This document shows, one piece after another, positions 25,092 to 33,572 of a DNA stretch of 56,273 nt. Numbering within the stretch: the first letter of the stretch is position 1; each line of letters starts with the position of its first letter. The stretch comes from an uncultured Clostridia bacterium (GTDB taxonomy: Bacteria; Bacillota; Clostridia; Christensenellales; Borkfalkiaceae). Below the pieces are notes generated by a model that was not told where the DNA came from, ran no database searches, and saw only the letters and a program-made list of their open reading frames with translations. Made by a program: the position numbers and the translations under genes. The stretch spans positions 1 to 56,273 of the forward strand of contig CANPXX010000003.1 of NCBI GenBank assembly GCA_947587085.1, in the 5' to 3' direction.

Positions 25092-26558
25092 TCACAGAAG
25101 GATGCAGATGACGCCTCCCTTCCCCTCGTTGACGATTCTCGTGACCGTCTTTCTCATCTTGCGCCGTACCGTCTCCCCCATCGAGCGGTTCTTGACGTAC
25201 AGCTCCTCGCCGAGCATCTCTTTGAGCGTCTTGCCGAACATGTTGGTGTTCCATGCGCGCTCGGGTTCGGAGGCGAGGTTCTCGCTGAGTTGCTTTACGA
25301 ACGCCTCGCTCTGCTCCTCGTTGCCGAGGGCGGGACGGACTTCCCCGCTCAGATCGACGCGGATGATGTGGTAGCTCGGCGCGTCGGCGTGGAGGTTGAC
25401 CCCCACCCTGCCGCTCTTCTTCACGAGTTTGGGTTCGGAGAGGTTCATCTCCTCATGCTCGGGCGGGACGATGCCGTAGCCGAACTCCTGCGCGTCGGCG
25501 AACGCCTGCCCCACCCGCTCGTACAGCCGCTTCGCCTCGGCGAGCCCTGAGACGAGGGACATGAGCGCAAAGTCGTCGGCGATCTCCTCGCCGCATTGCT
25601 CCCCGAGAACGCGGTAGAACACGCCCTCCTTGGGCTCGATCCTGCAATGCGCCCTGCCCGTGGCGGCGTCCATGGTGACGGAGACGGGCGGCTTGAACTT
25701 GTCGCTCTCCGCAAAGAGGGCGTCGAGCGCGGCGCAATCGCTCATCTTGAAGATCTTGGGCGCGACCGTGCGGATGCCCTCCAACAGCTCCGCGATGAGG
25801 GGAGAATCCGCCTCCAAGACGCGCATCCAATCGGGGATATCCACATCGATGGAGACGACGGGGAATTCATAGAGCACCCGTTCGAGGACGGCGGCGACCG
25901 ACTTGGCGTCGAGCTCCTCCGCGTTGACGGCGACGACGGGGGCGTCGTACTTTTCTTCGAGCTCGGCGCGAAGGGTCTGCGCGCTCTCGGGCTCCCTGCA
26001 ATTGAGGAGCACGACGAAGGGTTTGCCGATCTCTTTGAGTTCGCGGACGGTCCGTTCCTCCGCCCGCTCATAGGCGGAGCGGGGAAGTTCCGCGACGGAG
26101 CCGTCCGTCGTGACGATGACGCCGATGGTGGAATGGTCGCGCACCACGCGGCGGGTCCCCTCCTCCGCCGCTTCGCCGAAGGGGACGGGCGTTTCGCTCC
26201 ACGGCGTTTTGACGAGGCGGGGCGCGCCGTCCTCCTCGAAGCCCGCCGCCCCCTCGACGGGGAAGCCCACGCAATCGATGAGGCGCACCCGCGCGACGGC
26301 GTTCTTCACCTTGATCTCCGCCGCCTCCTCGGGCACGAACTTGGGCTCGGTGGTCATGACCGTCTTGCCCGCCGCGGACTGCGGAAGCTCGTCGGTGAAG
26401 CGCTTCTTCTTGGCGCCCGAGATGCCGGGGAGCACGAGCTCCTGCATGAATTTTTTGATGAACGTCGATTTGCCCGTGCGGACGGGTCCCACCACGCCGA
26501 TGAAGATATCGCCGCCCGTGCGCTGCGCCACGTCCTCGTACACGCTGAAAGTTTTCAT
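25092..26558 (-). CDS. spoIVA: Stage IV sporulation protein A (spore coat ATPase)
   Basis: 488 aa, typical length. SpoIVA polymerises on the forespore surface using ATP and forms the base of the coat. The N-terminal Walker A DIFIGVVGPVRTGKSTFIKKFM is the family hallmark, followed by RVRLIDCVGFPVEGAAG (Walker B region), STIGVIVTTDGSVAELPRSAYERAEER, and the short hydrophobic C-terminus GGVICILL needed for localisation. SD GGAGG lies 5 nt before the ATG, and a sigma-E-like promoter is directly upstream. It is monocistronic and implies that the lineage sporulates or descends from spore formers. Confidence 0.97.
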   Translation of the reverse strand: MKTFSVYEDVAQRTGGDIFIGVVGPVRTGKSTFIKKFMQELVLPGISGAKKKRFTDELPQSAAGKTVMTTEPKFVPEEAAEIKVKNAVARVRLIDCVGFPVEGAAGFEEDGAPRLVKTPWSETPVPFGEAAEEGTRRVVRDHSTIGVIVTTDGSVAELPRSAYERAEERTVRELKEIGKPFVVLLNCREPESAQTLRAELEEKYDAPVVAVNAEELDAKSVAAVLERVLYEFPVVSIDVDIPDWMRVLEADSPLIAELLEGIRTVAPKIFKMSDCAALDALFAESDKFKPPVSVTMDAATGRAHCRIEPKEGVFYRVLGEQCGEEIADDFALMSLVSGLAEAKRLYERVGQAFADAQEFGYGIVPPEHEEMNLSEPKLVKKSGRVGVNLHADAPSYHIIRVDLSGEVRPALGNEEQSEAFVKQLSENLASEPERAWNTNMFGKTLKEMLGEELYVKNRSMGETVRRKMRKTVTRIVNEGKGGVICILL

Positions 26559-26589
26559 AATCGCCTCCGCGCAAATGCTTTGCTATGTT

Positions 26590-26618
26590 ACCATATGTCG
26601 AAGGCGGGAAAGTTATGA
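26590..26618 (-). promoter_or_regulatory. Candidate sigma-E promoter of spoIVA
   Basis: TCATAAC (26612-26618), 14 nt, CATATGGT (26590-26597) on the minus strand fits KMATATT-N14-CATACAMT at 5 of 7 and 5 of 8 or more positions. The start would be about 25 nt before the coding region. B. subtilis spoIVA is sigma-E dependent. Confidence 0.55.
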
Positions 26619-26642
26619 AAGAAAAATCGTCCCCGAAGGGAC
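26618..26642 (-). terminator. Terminator after the helical-repeat gene
   Basis: GTCCC-TTCG-GGGAC stem loop followed by GATTTTTCTTT on the minus strand, 10 nt after the stop at 26652. Confidence 0.7.
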
Positions 26643-26651
26643 GGGAACGGT

Positions 26652-27485
26652 TTAAGCGTCTGTTTTTTTCCGCATGAGCTCTTCGGCGCCCTGCTGTTCG
26701 GCGAGGATCTCGCGGTAGTACGGGTCGTCCGAAAAATCGCGCGGGCGGGTGTACTCCCCGCCGAGCGCCTCGATGGCGTACCGCAATTCCTGAAATTCGA
26801 GGAAGTTGATGTCGTCGCGGTCGATGGTCTCCAAGAGATAGGGAAGCGCACGCGGGTCGCCGTACGCGGCGAGATAGCTCGCGCGCATGGGGAGCTCCTC
26901 CCCGCTCTCGCGGAACGCCCGCAGGAGAATCGCGAACACGCGCTCCTCCCGCTCCTTACAGCGCGATAAAATTTCGAGCATGAGCTCGGGGCGGACGCCG
27001 CGCGCATAGAGATCGAGGGCGCGCTCCTTGGCGAGGTCGGCGCCGCTTTTGAGCTGTTCGCACGCCGCCTCCGCCACGTCCTCGTCCCCACCCTCCTCCA
27101 AGAGGTCGAAATAGGCGTCGAACGCGCGGGGGTCGTCCCCCGCCAGATTGACGGCAAGGGTGGCTATCTCCGCGTCCTTGGAGCGGATGAGCCCGATGAG
27201 CGCCTGCGGGCACTTCCTCCCCTCCAGCTCGTTGCACAGAAAATCGGGCACGGGAACGCCCTCGGTGCAATAGGTTTGGAGCGCCTCGACGAGCTCGTCG
27301 TCCGTCATGGCGGCGAAATACCCCTTGGGCGTGTTCTTCGCGCGGGGGATGAAGGTGTCGCCGAACTGTTTATAGAGCTTGGGGATGATGTTCTCCCACT
27401 GCTTTTCGGTGTACTTGCCCGCATTGAGCCGCATGTATTCGGCAAGTTTTTCGTCAAAGAGACCGTCGAAATCGATGAGTTTCAT
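26652..27485 (-). CDS. Helical-repeat (HEAT-like) protein, unknown function
   Basis: 277 aa, soluble, acidic and helical. The sequence shows about five helix pairs resembling HEAT-type repeats (for example CPQALIGLIRSKDAEIATLAVNLAG, PRAFDAYFDLLEEGGDEDVAEAACEQL, DPRALPYLLETIDRDD). No catalytic motif. It is the last gene of a five-gene operon, 9 nt after the TPR protein; both are repeat scaffolds and may act together, perhaps in protein quality control given hslO upstream, but this is inference. Confidence 0.75.
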   Translation of the reverse strand: MKLIDFDGLFDEKLAEYMRLNAGKYTEKQWENIIPKLYKQFGDTFIPRAKNTPKGYFAAMTDDELVEALQTYCTEGVPVPDFLCNELEGRKCPQALIGLIRSKDAEIATLAVNLAGDDPRAFDAYFDLLEEGGDEDVAEAACEQLKSGADLAKERALDLYARGVRPELMLEILSRCKEREERVFAILLRAFRESGEELPMRASYLAAYGDPRALPYLLETIDRDDINFLEFQELRYAIEALGGEYTRPRDFSDDPYYREILAEQQGAEELMRKKTDA

Positions 27486-27494
27486 CTCTTCCTC

Positions 27495-29144
27495 CTACAT
27501 CATGATGTCGAGTATGTGCTTGGCGACGAGCTCGTTCGCGCCGAACATCTCCACGATGTCGGAGAACTTGCGCACGCCGTCTTTGAGGCGGGATTCCCGA
27601 TAGATCGCCGCCGCGAGCGAGGCGCGCTCGTCGAAATACTCCCACGCGCCCACCTCCGCGAGCGAATGGTAGACGTCCTCCGCCGCCGCACAGATCTTGC
27701 CCTCGTGCTCCTCGGCGAGCAGGGCAAATTTCGCATACACATCGGCGAACGCCTGCATGAAGGCGGCTTGCTTGCGCTTATCGATGTCCAGCTCGTGGAT
27801 GTAAAATTCCTTATAGAGATTGCACACCACCGTGCCGAAGGAGTTGTCCTCATTGCGCGCCACGAGCTCGTGGAGGATGGAGAGCTTCACGCTCTCGTCC
27901 TCCTCCCAATCGATGAGCACTTCGCGCAGGAGGGCGTCCGCGCGGCACCGTGCCGCCACCCGCCCAGCGATGACCTGCAACTTTTCGTCCCGCCCCTCCA
28001 TCTCGTCGAAGGCGAGGCGGAAATCCTCGGCGAGCTCCTGCGAGGAGGAGAGCGCCTCCGCCGCCTCCTCGTCGAGGTTGCAGATGCGGAGGAAGTTCTC
28101 CGCGATCGCGCGGTACTTCGCCTCGGGCATATGGTAGTAATAATTCATCGTGACGCGCTCGCCGCCGTCGCGCATCTCGCGGAGCCGCTCCAAGTACCAC
28201 TTCGCGACCGCCTTGCGCGGATACACCGTGACGAGCATTTCGAGCGCGTCGATCGCCGCCTCGGTCCGCTCGGTATGCACCGCCGCGACCGCCGAAAACC
28301 ACAGCACGTTCTCGTCGTACGGCAACCGCTCGCGGAGGACGCGCAGCTTCGCGAACGCCTCCTCGTCCAGCCCCGTCTCACACAGCGCCGTCGCCGCGCG
28401 GTAGAGATCGTCCGTCTCCTCGCAGGGGAGCGAGGCGAGCTTCTTCGCCGCCTCCCGCGCGCCCTCTCTGTCCTCCCGCGCGCCCAACACGGCGCAATAG
28501 GTGGTGAGCGCCTGCACGTTGTTGGGATACTTTTCGAGCACCCGTCTGCACTCCTCCGCCGCCCCCGCCTCGTCGCCGAGCATGAGCGTGCACATGGCGC
28601 TCAGTCCCGCCGCGGAGGGATATTCCTCGTTGTCGTCCTCCACCTGCGAGAAGGCAAGGCGTGCGCCCGCGAGATTCCCCCCGCGGAGGAGGGCAAGTCC
28701 TTCGGCGATCGCCTCCCGCGCGCCCTCCCCGGAGCCCTCGCCGTGCACGAGGCGGAGCTTGGGCGGCTCCTCGGGCTCGACGAACTCCTCCACCTCGGGC
28801 TCCTCCATGTCCTCTTCATAGGCGCGGTGATAGTAGAACGCGGCTTGGAATTCGTTCCCCATGTTGAGAAAGGCGACCGCGAGCCCCTCGTATCCCTCGG
28901 CGAAATCCTCCTCGTTGCAGGTGTCGAGAAAACGGTACCACGCGTCCACCGCCTCCCCGTACAGCCCCATCGCCTCGTACACATCGGCATACACGGCATA
29001 CGCGTCGGCGAGCGGTTCATGCAGCGTCTCCCGCTTGTTGAGCACGGTGAGCGCGCCGAGATAGTCTCCCTCGTCGTACCGCTTCTCCGCGCTCTCGATG
29101 AGAAAGTCGTCGTCGAAATTCAGTTTTTGGATGGTTTCCTTCAC
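27495..29144 (-). CDS. Tetratricopeptide-repeat protein
   Basis: 549 aa. The track ORF is over-extended; I chose the GTG at 29142-29144 (VKETIQKLNF), which has AAGGAG upstream and overlaps the hslO stop (GTGA). TPR-like units are visible: YLGALTVLNKRETLHEPLADAYAVYADVYEAMGLYGEAVDAWYRFL, AGARLAFSQVEDDN, AAEECRRVLEKYPNNVQALTTYCAVLGA, AIDALEMLVTVYPRKAVAKWYLERL. The C-terminal 200 residues are helical without clear TPRs. It is cytoplasmic (no signal peptide) and probably a protein-protein scaffold; partner unknown. The helical-repeat gene follows after 9 nt. Confidence 0.82.
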   Translation of the reverse strand: MKETIQKLNFDDDFLIESAEKRYDEGDYLGALTVLNKRETLHEPLADAYAVYADVYEAMGLYGEAVDAWYRFLDTCNEEDFAEGYEGLAVAFLNMGNEFQAAFYYHRAYEEDMEEPEVEEFVEPEEPPKLRLVHGEGSGEGAREAIAEGLALLRGGNLAGARLAFSQVEDDNEEYPSAAGLSAMCTLMLGDEAGAAEECRRVLEKYPNNVQALTTYCAVLGAREDREGAREAAKKLASLPCEETDDLYRAATALCETGLDEEAFAKLRVLRERLPYDENVLWFSAVAAVHTERTEAAIDALEMLVTVYPRKAVAKWYLERLREMRDGGERVTMNYYYHMPEAKYRAIAENFLRICNLDEEAAEALSSSQELAEDFRLAFDEMEGRDEKLQVIAGRVAARCRADALLREVLIDWEEDESVKLSILHELVARNEDNSFGTVVCNLYKEFYIHELDIDKRKQAAFMQAFADVYAKFALLAEEHEGKICAAAEDVYHSLAEVGAWEYFDERASLAAAIYRESRLKDGVRKFSDIVEMFGANELVAKHILDIMM

Positions 29145-30028
29145 GCGGACTCCTTGCCGAAGAGGGCGCGGACGTCCTCCTCCGTAAACGTGTGATCGGT
29201 ATTGCAAAAGTCGCAGTGCACCGAGATGCGCCCCTCCTGCGCGAGGATGCTCTCCGCCTCCGCCCTCCCGAGCGACAGCAAGAGCGCGCCCACCTTTTCG
29301 CGCGAGCACGAACAGCGGTAGACGATCTCCCGCCCGTCGATCTCCCCGTGGTCGAAGCGGGCTAAGATTCCCGCCGCGCCCTCCCTTTCGAGGAGCGAAG
29401 AGAGGGAGGAAAATTCGGACATGCGCGCCTCGACGCGGCGCAACAGCTCCTCGTCGGCGCCGGGGAGCGGTTGCAGGAACAGCCCGCCCGCGGCGATACA
29501 TCTGCCGTCCGTACCCACCTTCACGCCGAGCGCCACCCCCGTGGGGCGCTGTTCGCTTTCGAGAAAGTAGGCTGAAAAGTCCTCCGCGATCTCGCCCGAG
29601 ACGAGCGAGCACGTCCCCGTGAAGGGGAGCCCCTCCCCGTCGTCGCGCGAGACGGTGAGCGTCCCGTGCGAGCCGACGCAGCCGCCCACATCCAGCTTTC
29701 CGTCCGCACGGGGCGGAAGTTGGACGTGCGGATCGGCGAGATACCCGCGCAATTCGAGCGCGCCGTTCCCCGCCACGCACAGCTTGCCGCCCGCGCCGTC
29801 ACCGTCGAAGAGGACGGAGAGGCTGCTCGTTGCACATTTGAGCCAACTGCAAAGGTACGCCGTCGCCGTCATGGCGCGCCCCAGCGCCGCCGCGCAGACG
29901 GGCGTGAGGGAGTGCCGCGCGATCGCCTCGTTGACGAGCGCGGTCGTATCGAGGACGGCGCACGAGACGGCGCCGCCATAGACCAGCGTCTTGAAGATCT
30001 TGCTCACAGTTTGCATAGGAAATTCCAT
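29141..30028 (-). CDS. hslO: Redox-regulated chaperone Hsp33
   Basis: 295 aa. Holdase that unfolds under oxidative stress. The N-terminal domain has LVYGGAVSCAVLDTTALVNEAIARHSLTPVCAAALGRAMTA; the C-terminal zinc switch has the CxC and CxxC pairs (RCSCSREKV and HCDFCNTDHTF). Length is normal. The ATG at 30028 has GGAAG six bases upstream and overlaps the methyltransferase stop by 25 nt; a second ATG is at 30016. The TPR gene overlaps its stop. Confidence 0.96.
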   Translation of the reverse strand: MEFPMQTVSKIFKTLVYGGAVSCAVLDTTALVNEAIARHSLTPVCAAALGRAMTATAYLCSWLKCATSSLSVLFDGDGAGGKLCVAGNGALELRGYLADPHVQLPPRADGKLDVGGCVGSHGTLTVSRDDGEGLPFTGTCSLVSGEIAEDFSAYFLESEQRPTGVALGVKVGTDGRCIAAGGLFLQPLPGADEELLRRVEARMSEFSSLSSLLEREGAAGILARFDHGEIDGREIVYRCSCSREKVGALLLSLGRAEAESILAQEGRISVHCDFCNTDHTFTEEDVRALFGKESA

Positions 30029-30729
30029 CGGTCGCTTCCGTGCATCGTCCCGCCGAGATGCCCCTCCTCGCGCAATACGGTAAATCCCGCGGCGCGGAGA
30101 GCGGAGAGGATCGCCTCCTCCTCGTGGATGTAGAGGACGTGCGTCTCGTCGAAGCGGTCGTACCTGCCGTCCTTTCCCTTCTCGAAGAGGGAGACCTCCA
30201 TGCGCACCCGCCCCTCCTCCTGAAAGGAAAAGGCGAGATAGGTCACCCCGTCCCGATCGTCCACGGATACAGTATCGGCAACTTTTTGGCGGAGTTTGCG
30301 GGGAGAACTCACATCGAACCAGAACAGCCCGCCCCGTTTCAGACAGCCCGCCGCACGCCTGAACGCCGCGGGGAGCTTTTCGGGGGGGAGGTAGTTATAG
30401 CAATCGTTGGGCGAGAGGATGAAATCGTATCGGACGGGCGTACGGACGGTCGCCGCGTCGGCGCGGACAAACTCCGCGCGCACCCCCTCCTCTGCCGAGA
30501 GGCGCACCGCGCGGTCGAGCATGGGCACGGAGAGGTCCGCGCCCGTCATGTCGAAGCCCGCCTTTGCGAGCGCACGGGTGAACGCCCCGCTCCCGCATCC
30601 GAGCTCCAACCCCTTTCTTCCCGCGCCCGCCGCCCGCAAGCCTTCAATAAAATACTGCGACCATGTGGGATAGTCGCAGTCGTCGTTCAAAATTTCGAAC
30701 CATCGGGCAAGATGATCGTATGCCTGCAA
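30004..30729 (-). CDS. SAM-dependent methyltransferase, class I
   Basis: 241 aa. Motif I GLELGCGSGAFTRALAKAG, acidic loop GADLSVPMLDRA, motif II-like DFILSPNDCYNYLPP, then LKRGGLFWFDVSSPRKLR. Members of this group (N-terminal YDHLARWFEIL) are annotated as generic class I methyltransferases, and the target cannot be read from sequence. It lies 15 nt after the membrane-protein gene and overlaps hslO. Confidence 0.85.
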   Translation of the reverse strand: MQAYDHLARWFEILNDDCDYPTWSQYFIEGLRAAGAGRKGLELGCGSGAFTRALAKAGFDMTGADLSVPMLDRAVRLSAEEGVRAEFVRADAATVRTPVRYDFILSPNDCYNYLPPEKLPAAFRRAAGCLKRGGLFWFDVSSPRKLRQKVADTVSVDDRDGVTYLAFSFQEEGRVRMEVSLFEKGKDGRYDRFDETHVLYIHEEEAILSALRAAGFTVLREEGHLGGTMHGSDRWNFLCKL

Positions 30730-30744
30730 TCCCGTTTCCTCTCT

Positions 30745-32061
30745 TTAATGCCGATTGAGCATCTTGGGCGGCTTGGGCGGCTTCTTCTTTCCCTTCTTGT
30801 TCACCTCTTGCAACGCCTTCTCGCGCTCCTCGAACTGTCGGTTATATTCGACGTATCTCTCCTCGTTCTTGTGCTCCTCCTCGTACTGCTTGACGTCCTC
30901 CTCCATCGCTTGCTTGTTCTCGCGAAGTTTTCTTAGGTCGTCGCGGTTGAAGGATTCGGGGAGCTGGTACACCTCGAAGCCGTCGTCGATGGGCTTGATG
31001 GGACGGGAGACGAGGCGGGATTTCCCCTGTGCGATGATGAGGCGCTGGTACTCCTGCACCGCCGCGCTCGACTGTTGCAGGTCCTGCACCGACTGCACGG
31101 CGGGCTTCCCGTCCTGCGCCTTGCGGTCGCGGTTGTAGAGCCCCCTGCCCACCGCCACGCCGAGGTTGGGATTGACGAAGCGGTCGAACGCCCACTGGCT
31201 GAAATCCATCCATACGAGGAAGAAGTAGGAGAAGCCGAGGAGCAGCATCAGGATGATGCCGATGACGGAGAAGATCTGTCCGCCGAAGATGGTGAGGAAG
31301 ATGGGCCAGCTCGCAACGGCGGCGAAGAACACCGTCTGCGGGAAGGTGCCGATCGTCATGATGACGGCGTTGCGCAGGAGCGCCCACGGTCCCTGATAGT
31401 AGTTGATGCCGAGGGAAATCATCCACAGCGCCACGAGCAGGAAGAAGGCGACGAAGATATACCCCACCACCTTGGAGGCGAGCAGCCATCCCGCCGCGGA
31501 GGCGCCCGTGGCGACGTACAGGTCGGCGAGGTTCCCCATGAGCCGCGCCATGAAGAGCACGACGGTGAACACCACCACCGCCTCGCACACGTTCCAGAAA
31601 TTGCGCTTGATGCCGCGCCAGAAGTCGTAGGCGACGAACACCCCCTCCGTCCAGATGAGGTTGCGGATGATGTAGGCGCCGCCCGAGATCCCGAGCCCCG
31701 CGATGACCGCCGCTGGGATGAGGAGCCCGAAGAAGAGAAGGTCGCTCTGCAACAGCATGGATTCGGCGACGCCCGTCACGTCGGGGATGACGGGATAGCC
31801 CACGCCGAGCCCCGAGGCGTAAGGACCCGTCATGCCGCGGGCGAAGATGTCGAGATACCGCCACACCAACACCGCGATGAGCGGAAGAAAGGTGACGAGA
31901 ATGAGCAGATTGGTGAGCATCAGTCTCCCCAGCCTCCCCTTCAAAATATCCCAAAACAGCCCCCAGCGGCTCGTGGGAAGGGAGTTGCGGGCGTATTCCT
32001 CGTCGCGCTCCTTCCCCTCCAACCAGCGGGCGACCATGCCTTTGTGTTCTCTGTCTGCCAT
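30745..32061 (-). CDS. Polytopic membrane protein, DUF624/YesL-like
   Basis: 438 aa. About six membrane helices from residue 45 to 300 (for example MLTNLLILVTFLPLIAVLVW, LFFGLLIPAAVIAGLGISGG, VVVFTVVLFMARLMG, IFVAFFLLVALWMISLG, FFAAVASWPIFLTIFGG, IGIILMLLLGFSYFF). The layout, with an amphipathic DFWRGIKRNFW element between helices, resembles DUF624 (YesL), which often accompanies sugar transporters. The C-terminal 130 residues are a charged coiled-coil-like tail ending in KKGKKKPPKPPK. It is first in a five-gene operon with its own promoter. Confidence 0.75.
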   Translation of the reverse strand: MADREHKGMVARWLEGKERDEEYARNSLPTSRWGLFWDILKGRLGRLMLTNLLILVTFLPLIAVLVWRYLDIFARGMTGPYASGLGVGYPVIPDVTGVAESMLLQSDLLFFGLLIPAAVIAGLGISGGAYIIRNLIWTEGVFVAYDFWRGIKRNFWNVCEAVVVFTVVLFMARLMGNLADLYVATGASAAGWLLASKVVGYIFVAFFLLVALWMISLGINYYQGPWALLRNAVIMTIGTFPQTVFFAAVASWPIFLTIFGGQIFSVIGIILMLLLGFSYFFLVWMDFSQWAFDRFVNPNLGVAVGRGLYNRDRKAQDGKPAVQSVQDLQQSSAAVQEYQRLIIAQGKSRLVSRPIKPIDDGFEVYQLPESFNRDDLRKLRENKQAMEEDVKQYEEEHKNEERYVEYNRQFEEREKALQEVNKKGKKKPPKPPKMLNRH

Positions 32062-32115
32062 CTCTGTACCCCGGGAAATTGCGATTTACGGGCGGCAGAA
32101 AGCCGCCATGCGACT

Positions 32116-32144
32116 ATTATAATACAAAGCCGAAAATATTTCAA
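32116..32144 (-). promoter_or_regulatory. Sigma-A promoter of the membrane protein-hslO operon
   Basis: TTGAAA (32139-32144), 17 nt, TATAAT (32116-32121) on the minus strand. The leader of about 48 nt contains a small GGCGGC/GCCGCC hairpin. Confidence 0.75.
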
Positions 32145-32163
32145 TTAAAATCGGGTAAATTCC

Positions 32164-32192
32164 TTGATTTTTCATCTTGCCTATGCTAAAAT
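32164..32192 (+). promoter_or_regulatory. Promoter for the lysine riboswitch-asd-dapA-dapB transcript
   Basis: TTGATT (32164-32169), 17 nt, TAAAAT (32187-32192), with start near 32199, immediately before the riboswitch aptamer. Confidence 0.68.
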
Positions 32193-32199
32193 TGTGCTT

Positions 32200-32374
32200 G
32201 CGAAATAGAGGAGCGGATGAACATGAGTACCCCGTCCGAGGAAGCGCAGGACTTCCCGCGACGGCGCGGGGAAAGGGTATCTCCGCCGAAACGCCCTTCC
32301 ACCCTGCGGGCGGGCGTTGGAAATACGGGAGAATACCCGTATTGCTGTCACCGCTCGGTGATGCGCTTTTCCGC
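32200..32374 (+). ncRNA. Lysine riboswitch (L box)
   Basis: The leader carries the conserved L-box landmarks in order: AGAGGAGCGGATGAACATGAGTA (5' core with loop-E and AGTA; only partly quoted in the family consensus), GGGGAAAGGGTATC, CCGCCGAAACG (consensus UCGCCGAAG), GGAAATACGGG, and CTGTCACC before the 3' strand of P1. GCGAAA at the start can pair with TTTTCCGC at the end. Lysine binding would favour the terminator that follows. It controls asd-dapA-dapB, the lysine/diaminopimelate branch, exactly as expected. Confidence 0.9.
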
Positions 32375-32389
32375 ACATGTCTTACGGAC

Positions 32390-32423
32390 AAGGGAGCGTC
32401 GGGCGGGAACGTCCCTTTTTTAT
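32390..32423 (+). terminator. Riboswitch-controlled terminator before asd
   Basis: GGGAgCGT / ACGTCCC stem with one bulge and a 9-nt loop, followed by TTTTTTATT. It sits between the aptamer and the asd ribosome-binding site, so it is the expression platform. Confidence 0.78.
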
Positions 32424-32445
32424 TGTCTTTCGTTCGGAGGTCTCC

Positions 32446-33525
32446 ATGAATAAAATCTATCGCGTCGGCGTCGTAGGCGCAACGGGAATGGTCGGACAGA
32501 GATTTTTGACCCTTCTCGAAGATCATCCCATGTTCCGTCCCGTCGCCCTGCTCGCGAGCGCGCGCTCGGCGGGCATGACCTATCCCGAGGCGGTGGGCGA
32601 GCGGTGGGCGATGTCCCGCCCCATCCCCGCCTTCGCGCGGGAGATGACCGTGCTCGACGCGGCGCATCCCGAGGCGATCGCAGACGCCGTTGACTTCGTG
32701 TTCTGCGCCGTCAATATGAAGAAGGAGGAAATAAAGGCGCTCGAAGAGCGGTATGCGCGGCTGGAGATTCCCGTCGTCTCCAACAACTCGGCGCACCGCG
32801 CCACCCCCGACGTGCCCATGATCATCCCCGAGATCAATCCCGAACATCTCGAAGTGATCGCGGCGCAGAGGCGGCGGCTCGGGACAAAGCGCGGGTTTAT
32901 CGCCGTGAAGAGCAACTGTTCGCTCCAATCGTATGTCCCCCTCCTCCATCCCCTCCGCTCCTTCGGCATCAAATGCGCGGCGGTATGCACCTATCAGGCG
33001 ATCTCGGGGGCGGGCAAGACCTTCCGCACCATGCCCGAGATCGTGGACAACATCATCCCCTACATCGGCGGCGAGGAGGAAAAGAGCGAGCGGGAGCCCC
33101 TCAAAATCTGGGGACGGGTGGAGGACGGCCGCATCGTGGAAGCCGCCGCACCCGTCATCACGGCGCAGTGTCTGCGCGTCCCCGTCTCGGACGGGCACAC
33201 CGCCGCCGTATTCGTCTCCTTCGAACGGACTCCCTCCGAGGAGGAGATCCTCTCGGCGTGGGCTTCCTTCGAGGGCGAGCCCCAGCGCCTCCGTCTCCCC
33301 TCCGCGCCCGCGCACTTCCTGCAATACCGCGAGGAGGCGGACCGCCCCCAGCCCCGTCTCGACCGCGACGCGGAAGGCGGCATGGCGGTGACGGCGGGTC
33401 GGCTCCGCCGCGACGGACTCTTCGACTATAAATTCATCGGCTGTTCGCACAACACCCTCCGCGGGGCGGCGGGCGGCGCGGTACTGCTCGCGGAACTTCT
33501 CGCCGCAAAGGGCTATTTCGGTTAA
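32446..33525 (+). CDS. asd: Aspartate-semialdehyde dehydrogenase
   Basis: 359 aa from the ATG at 32446 (CGGAGG 9 nt upstream); the track start runs back into the riboswitch. Reduces aspartyl phosphate to the semialdehyde. N-terminal VGVVGATGMVGQRF, catalytic Cys in VKSNCSLQSY, and the acidic and histidine residues of the second domain. The stretch VSNNSAHRATPDVPMIIPEINPEHL is typical of the archaeal/fungal-type enzyme (about 350-360 aa) rather than the common bacterial type of about 330 aa. First gene of the lysine operon; dapA follows after 47 nt. Confidence 0.93.
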   Translation: MNKIYRVGVVGATGMVGQRFLTLLEDHPMFRPVALLASARSAGMTYPEAVGERWAMSRPIPAFAREMTVLDAAHPEAIADAVDFVFCAVNMKKEEIKALEERYARLEIPVVSNNSAHRATPDVPMIIPEINPEHLEVIAAQRRRLGTKRGFIAVKSNCSLQSYVPLLHPLRSFGIKCAAVCTYQAISGAGKTFRTMPEIVDNIIPYIGGEEEKSEREPLKIWGRVEDGRIVEAAAPVITAQCLRVPVSDGHTAAVFVSFERTPSEEEILSAWASFEGEPQRLRLPSAPAHFLQYREEADRPQPRLDRDAEGGMAVTAGRLRRDGLFDYKFIGCSHNTLRGAAGGAVLLAELLAAKGYFG

Positions 33526-33572
33526 ACCGAAGGCGGCGCTGTTTCATACGATAGAGAGGAAAGGAGTTTCAA

